Source: Cucumis sativus
Taxonomy: Eukaryota; Streptophyta; Magnoliopsida; Cucurbitales; Cucurbitaceae
Assembly: GCF_000004075.3 (NCBI RefSeq)
Contig: NC_026656.2
Span: 18,982,607-19,046,606, forward strand
Length of the DNA stretch: 64,000 bases
Direction: 5' to 3'
Shown: piece after piece, positions 60,441-64,000 of the stretch
How positions within the stretch are numbered: position 1 is the stretch's first letter
Layout: each line of letters starts with the position of its first letter
Notes under the pieces: model-generated
Database searches by the model: none
What the model saw: the letters and a program-made list of their open reading frames with translations, nothing else
Told to the model about the DNA's origin: nothing
Translations under genes and position numbers: made by a program

Positions 60441-61398
60441 TTATGCCTTAGGAGTTGATGGAACTGGACCGCACAACTCAGATACCAACTGTATCAGCCT
60501 ATCTTTTTCAGCACCGACGATCTTGTGAGAGCTAACTTCCACCTCATCTCTCACGAAAGCAAAGGTCGGCATTGCTTCAACGTCGAACCTCGCAGCAATT
60601 GCCTGCAAAGACAAAGGGGCCATTGTTTGAGAGAGAGAGAAAAGATCAAATCAACAAACCAGTTCCATTCCACTGTATCAAGAGGGCATAATACGATAGT
60701 TTGGGAAAAGTTGAAAATGGGATAAATTTCTTTACTTGAACTTCATCAACGTCCACTTTCAGGAAAATGGCATGGTGGTTCTTCTTAGCCAAGTCTGCGA
60801 ATATTGGAGCTATGAAGCGGCATGGTGGACACCAAGAAGCAGTAAAATCCACCACAATCTACCAAACAAAATTCTAGAAACATCAGCAGGAACAACAGAG
60901 CTGAAACTATCTATAACAAGGTGAAGTATTCCAAAGACTTGTTCTAAAAAGACAGGAAACGAGTAACAGAGAAAAATTGAAGAGAACGATAAATCAAAAC
61001 ATTCGACTATTCGTCCTATTAGCAATTTCAACACTCCAAATGGAATATATAACTAGTCAAACTTGAAGAACTTAAACGAATAACTAGACACAATCAAACA
61101 TAGATATCATAAACCCCTAACGACGAATCAATCGCGAGTTTTCCCAAATTACCGAACAGAAGAAACTCTAACAATAACCAAAAATGCAACAGAAATTGTT
61201 AAGATATGAAAGATGTTCCAATATACCTAAGCATCAAATCCAAAATTCCACCGAAATCACATACGAAAATGTATCGAACGGAAGTAGAAAGGGAGAGTGC
61301 GAAAATCATACCACTTTACTCATTTCCTTTCCTATGCGTACTTGCGCGTCGAATTCCTCAACGCTGTGAATTGCAATCACTTCCCCTTCTTTAGCCAT
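60441..61398 (-). CDS. TRXH: Thioredoxin h with WCPPC active site, 123 aa, 3 exons
   Basis: Minus-strand exons: 61398-61312, 60858-60736, 60602-60441, joining to 123 residues. [13 protein letters not shown] carries redox cysteines 39 and 42 with Pro in place of the usual Gly40; cis-Pro82 lies in AMPTF and a KVDVDEV strand is present. Arabidopsis h3, h4 and h5 have the same WCPPC site, so this gene belongs to that type. It is expected to be cytosolic, as no transit peptide is visible. Exon lengths (87, 123 and 162 nt) are exactly those of the neighbouring thioredoxin gene, so the two are tandem paralogues that have diverged considerably. A TATA-like ATAAAT lies at about 61486-61491 on the minus strand with a CCAAT-type motif just upstream. 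Confidence 0.97.
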
Positions 61399-64000
61399 TG
61401 ATTCTAACAAGAATCTGTGTCCTTCTGCAAAAGTTTACGCTGCGTTTGAAAAGGAATCGATAAAGAGAGACGAGGAGGGGGGAGGATTTATGTAGACCAA
61501 TCAAAGAGGAATACACTTGGGGTGGCCGTGTGGACAGAATTGTCTATACGTGAGAGCATACGGCAAAAATGTGAATGCAAATTATTTAAGTTTTTTTTTG
61601 GGTAAAAATTAATTTAAATATACTTGAATAATTATTAAACATTCTAATTTATTTCAAAATAACTTGTTTTTTCTAAAATTAAATATTTAAAAATATATTT
61701 CAAACATGTTTTAATACAGTTTAAACTATATGTTATTTTCAAATACACCAAAATAAAAATATAATAAAGTATCATTGTTAATGTCCTAATAGATATATCT
61801 TATTCTATTACAATATATCACAAATAGTTTGTGATATTTTAATATATCTATAAATATTTTTCAAAGTCTTATCATTTAAAATAGTAATAAGATCGTTAAA
61901 TTTAGTATTATTAAAATCACTTTACTAAAAATATAAAATAAAACACAATCATGGAATTCAAATCTGAAGATTTTTCTATAAGGACAAATGTAATGATAGA
62001 CATGAAAAATAGGCAGAATTATCATAGTTTATTAGCCGTTATCAACAATTTTAAATGATATTTTACCATATTTATAAATATATTAGTCATTTACTAAAAT
62101 TACATTTAACTTCACACAGTAATTAACATTGAAAGTGTTTGATTTCTTTTGTCCATTTTCTTAGAAATTTTCAATAAAAAAAAAAAGAAAAAACTAAATT
62201 TTATAGGCCACTAGTAGATATATTCTTGGGATGAGGTTTTCATTTATTGATGTCAAATGGGAATATCTATTAAATAATAATTTTAAAACAAAACTAATAT
62301 TTAAATGCCACTAATTATATCCATTGCACCTCTTGCTTTTAAACAATAATTGAAGATTGGAAGATGGAATATTCTATTTCATTTGTGCATTTTAATTTAT
62401 TTTGGTCAATATATTTTTAAATATTTATTTTGATTGTTATATTTTTATGTTGAGTTAGTTTAATCAATATATTTTGAAAGTGTAAATTTTGGATATTGTA
62501 TTTTTAATTTTAGTTTATTTTGATCTTCGATTTGAAAGAAAAAATTTGTCTTATAAAATGAAGGTAATTGTTTTGCATGCAAAGTAATCATTATTATACA
62601 AGCAAGTTTAGAAGAACATTAATCAATAGTTTTCCTTTCAAAGAACTTCCAAGTGCTTTCCTACCTGCTTTTTAGATTTTAAAGCTACTTTTATTTGTTC
62701 ACTAAAGTCTTTTTTTCTCAAGAAAAAATAACACTTTTATCACTATAAAAGCAATCGATAATGATTTTTAAAAAAACTTTTTAAAAGCGCTTTTTATAAA
62801 ATTATTTTTAAGCCCCTTGGAAAATCAATCTAAATATGCTATAAGAGCATCCTATAGAGAAGTTTTTTGACTTTTTCTAATAACAATAAGTTTGCAAAAG
62901 TGCTTTAAAAAGCAAGAACAAATACCTTCAATATTTATAGAATAAAAGAGCATCAATCTATATTAGAGCATTTGGGACAGCAAATAAATGAATCAAAATT
63001 TACTCCATGGATCATAATCAGTCCATAATATTAAAGATATAATCTAATACAACTTTAGGAACCTGAAAGGTGACAAGCTAATCAAAAGTCTGAAGAAAAT
63101 AACGAACCATAATATGATAAAACATGGTAATGAAATAATAACTTGGTACTTTTGAATAACAATTTTTTTACTACATAAGAAGTTCTTAATTGGATAACTA
63201 ATGAACTATTATGGACATTCCTATAGCTAAGGCCACATCAAATTTTTATCATTTTTTAATATACGTTCAACATCTTTTAGACAAATCTTAAATTCAATAG
63301 GTAATAAAATAAATAGAAAATAAAAACTTCTTGCAAGAATATTGAATCGTAAAAGTGAAAGGAAAAGAGCTATAATGTATGGATACAAAAGATGCTTAGG
63401 AATAATTTATTCCATTACCCCACCATCAAACTTTATCTTTTTTTCTAATTACTTTTATCTTTATTCCAAGAGAACGGAAAGTACGGGTGTACATGGTAAC
63501 AATATAGAACAAAAGTCATACATGTATAAATAATAATAGAAATTCAAGATGAATTGGATCAACTCAAAACATAAAGCAATTTAACTAAAAAACACATAAA
63601 ATTCAAGTCAAACTAACTCAAAAGTGTAACTCTAATGCAACCCAAACTGTTGGGTTGGGTAGTCAGCAGTGTTTAGATGGTCCATCGGACCACCTTGATG
63701 CAGACGCCTATTTGCGCTTTTCCTCCTCTCTCTCATCCTATTTTCTCATACCGAAGGACCCCTAAATCTTGACCAGAAAACGACTAGTCCTCCAAAATTT
63801 TAGATCTAATCTAACCTGATTAAGCATAACACATCACGTACGATCAAACACAAAACATGAGAATTTCAGGCAACCATAAATCTTACAAGTCTTACATCTT
63901 TCCGAAGACTTCCCAAAGCCAAGGGTAAGAAGAGAAAGAAAAGCAAAAGTAGAGTGTTTTTTTAGATGTTCTTTCTCTTTCTTCTATCAACACAAAAGAA
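61399..64000. other. Upstream flank of thioredoxin gene 2, spacer, and start of a repeated segment
   Basis: The first 150 bases are the promoter of thioredoxin gene 2. Bases 61580-62600 are very AT-rich with nothing recognisable. Bases 62640-62920 contain several AGTGCTTT/AAAGCACTT-like motifs and could be a degenerate MITE. From 63121 to the window edge lies copy 2 of the segmental duplication. Confidence 0.6.
63121..64000 (+). repeat. Segmental duplication, copy 2 (cut by the window edge)
   Basis: Matches 59441-60224 over its whole length apart from indels; see that entry. The window stops inside the match. In copy 1 the sequence continues into the 3' end of a thioredoxin gene about 220 bases further on. 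Confidence 0.9.

Overview
This is eukaryotic nuclear DNA from a flowering plant. The genes carry many short, AT-rich GT-AG introns, the families are plant-specific (DYW-type PPR protein, cytokinin dehydrogenase, jacalin-related lectin, h-type thioredoxins, group S1 bZIP), and the spacers are AT-rich with many microsatellites. A eudicot is likely. A cucurbit is my guess from general character only, not something I could test.

Layout from left to right. Bases 1-81 look like the last codons of a gene that begins outside the window. A gene-poor stretch of about 7.8 kb follows. Next is a bZIP transcription factor (8351-8848) whose leader carries the conserved sucrose-control upstream ORF (8044-8169) flanked by two overlapping small uORFs. 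After a spacer with a 127-bp tandem duplication comes a tRNA-Leu(CAA) on the minus strand (11858-11941). Bases 12280-17765 hold two divergent genes: an 8-exon Rossmann-fold epimerase-like gene (minus) and a 5-exon TLC-domain membrane protein gene (plus). Bases 18256-26531 hold two tandem, complete 10-exon copies of the 26S proteasome ATPase RPT4 (minus). A divergent 9-exon RsmI-type rRNA methyltransferase gene (27023-32191, plus) converges on a 5-exon cytokinin dehydrogenase gene most like CKX5 (33574-38084, minus). A gene desert of about 10 kb follows. The right part has a three-domain jacalin-related lectin of JAL3 type (48224-50701), an intronless DYW-class PPR gene (51888-54560) and two h-type thioredoxin genes (56380-57303, WCGPC; 60441-61398, WCPPC), all on the minus strand. 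The 3' flank of the second thioredoxin gene is repeated at the right edge of the window (63121-64000), which suggests another thioredoxin copy just outside.

Nearly all multi-exon models were built by hand. Splice sites were chosen so that GT-AG borders, phase and family homology all agree; every exon set listed keeps frame and totals a whole number of codons. Several apparent long N-termini begin at TTG or GTG, and I moved those starts to the first in-frame ATG.

The genes do not form an operon-like system. They are mostly housekeeping or hormone genes: proteasome base, organellar-type rRNA methylation, predicted organelle RNA editing, cytosolic redox, cytokinin breakdown and sugar-regulated transcription. 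I see no clear undescribed biological system. The points most worth a second look are the sucrose-control uORF cluster, the tandem RPT4 pair, the thioredoxin-associated segmental repeat, the lectin start codon that sits alone before an intron, and a few unexplained promoter-like or coding-like islands.
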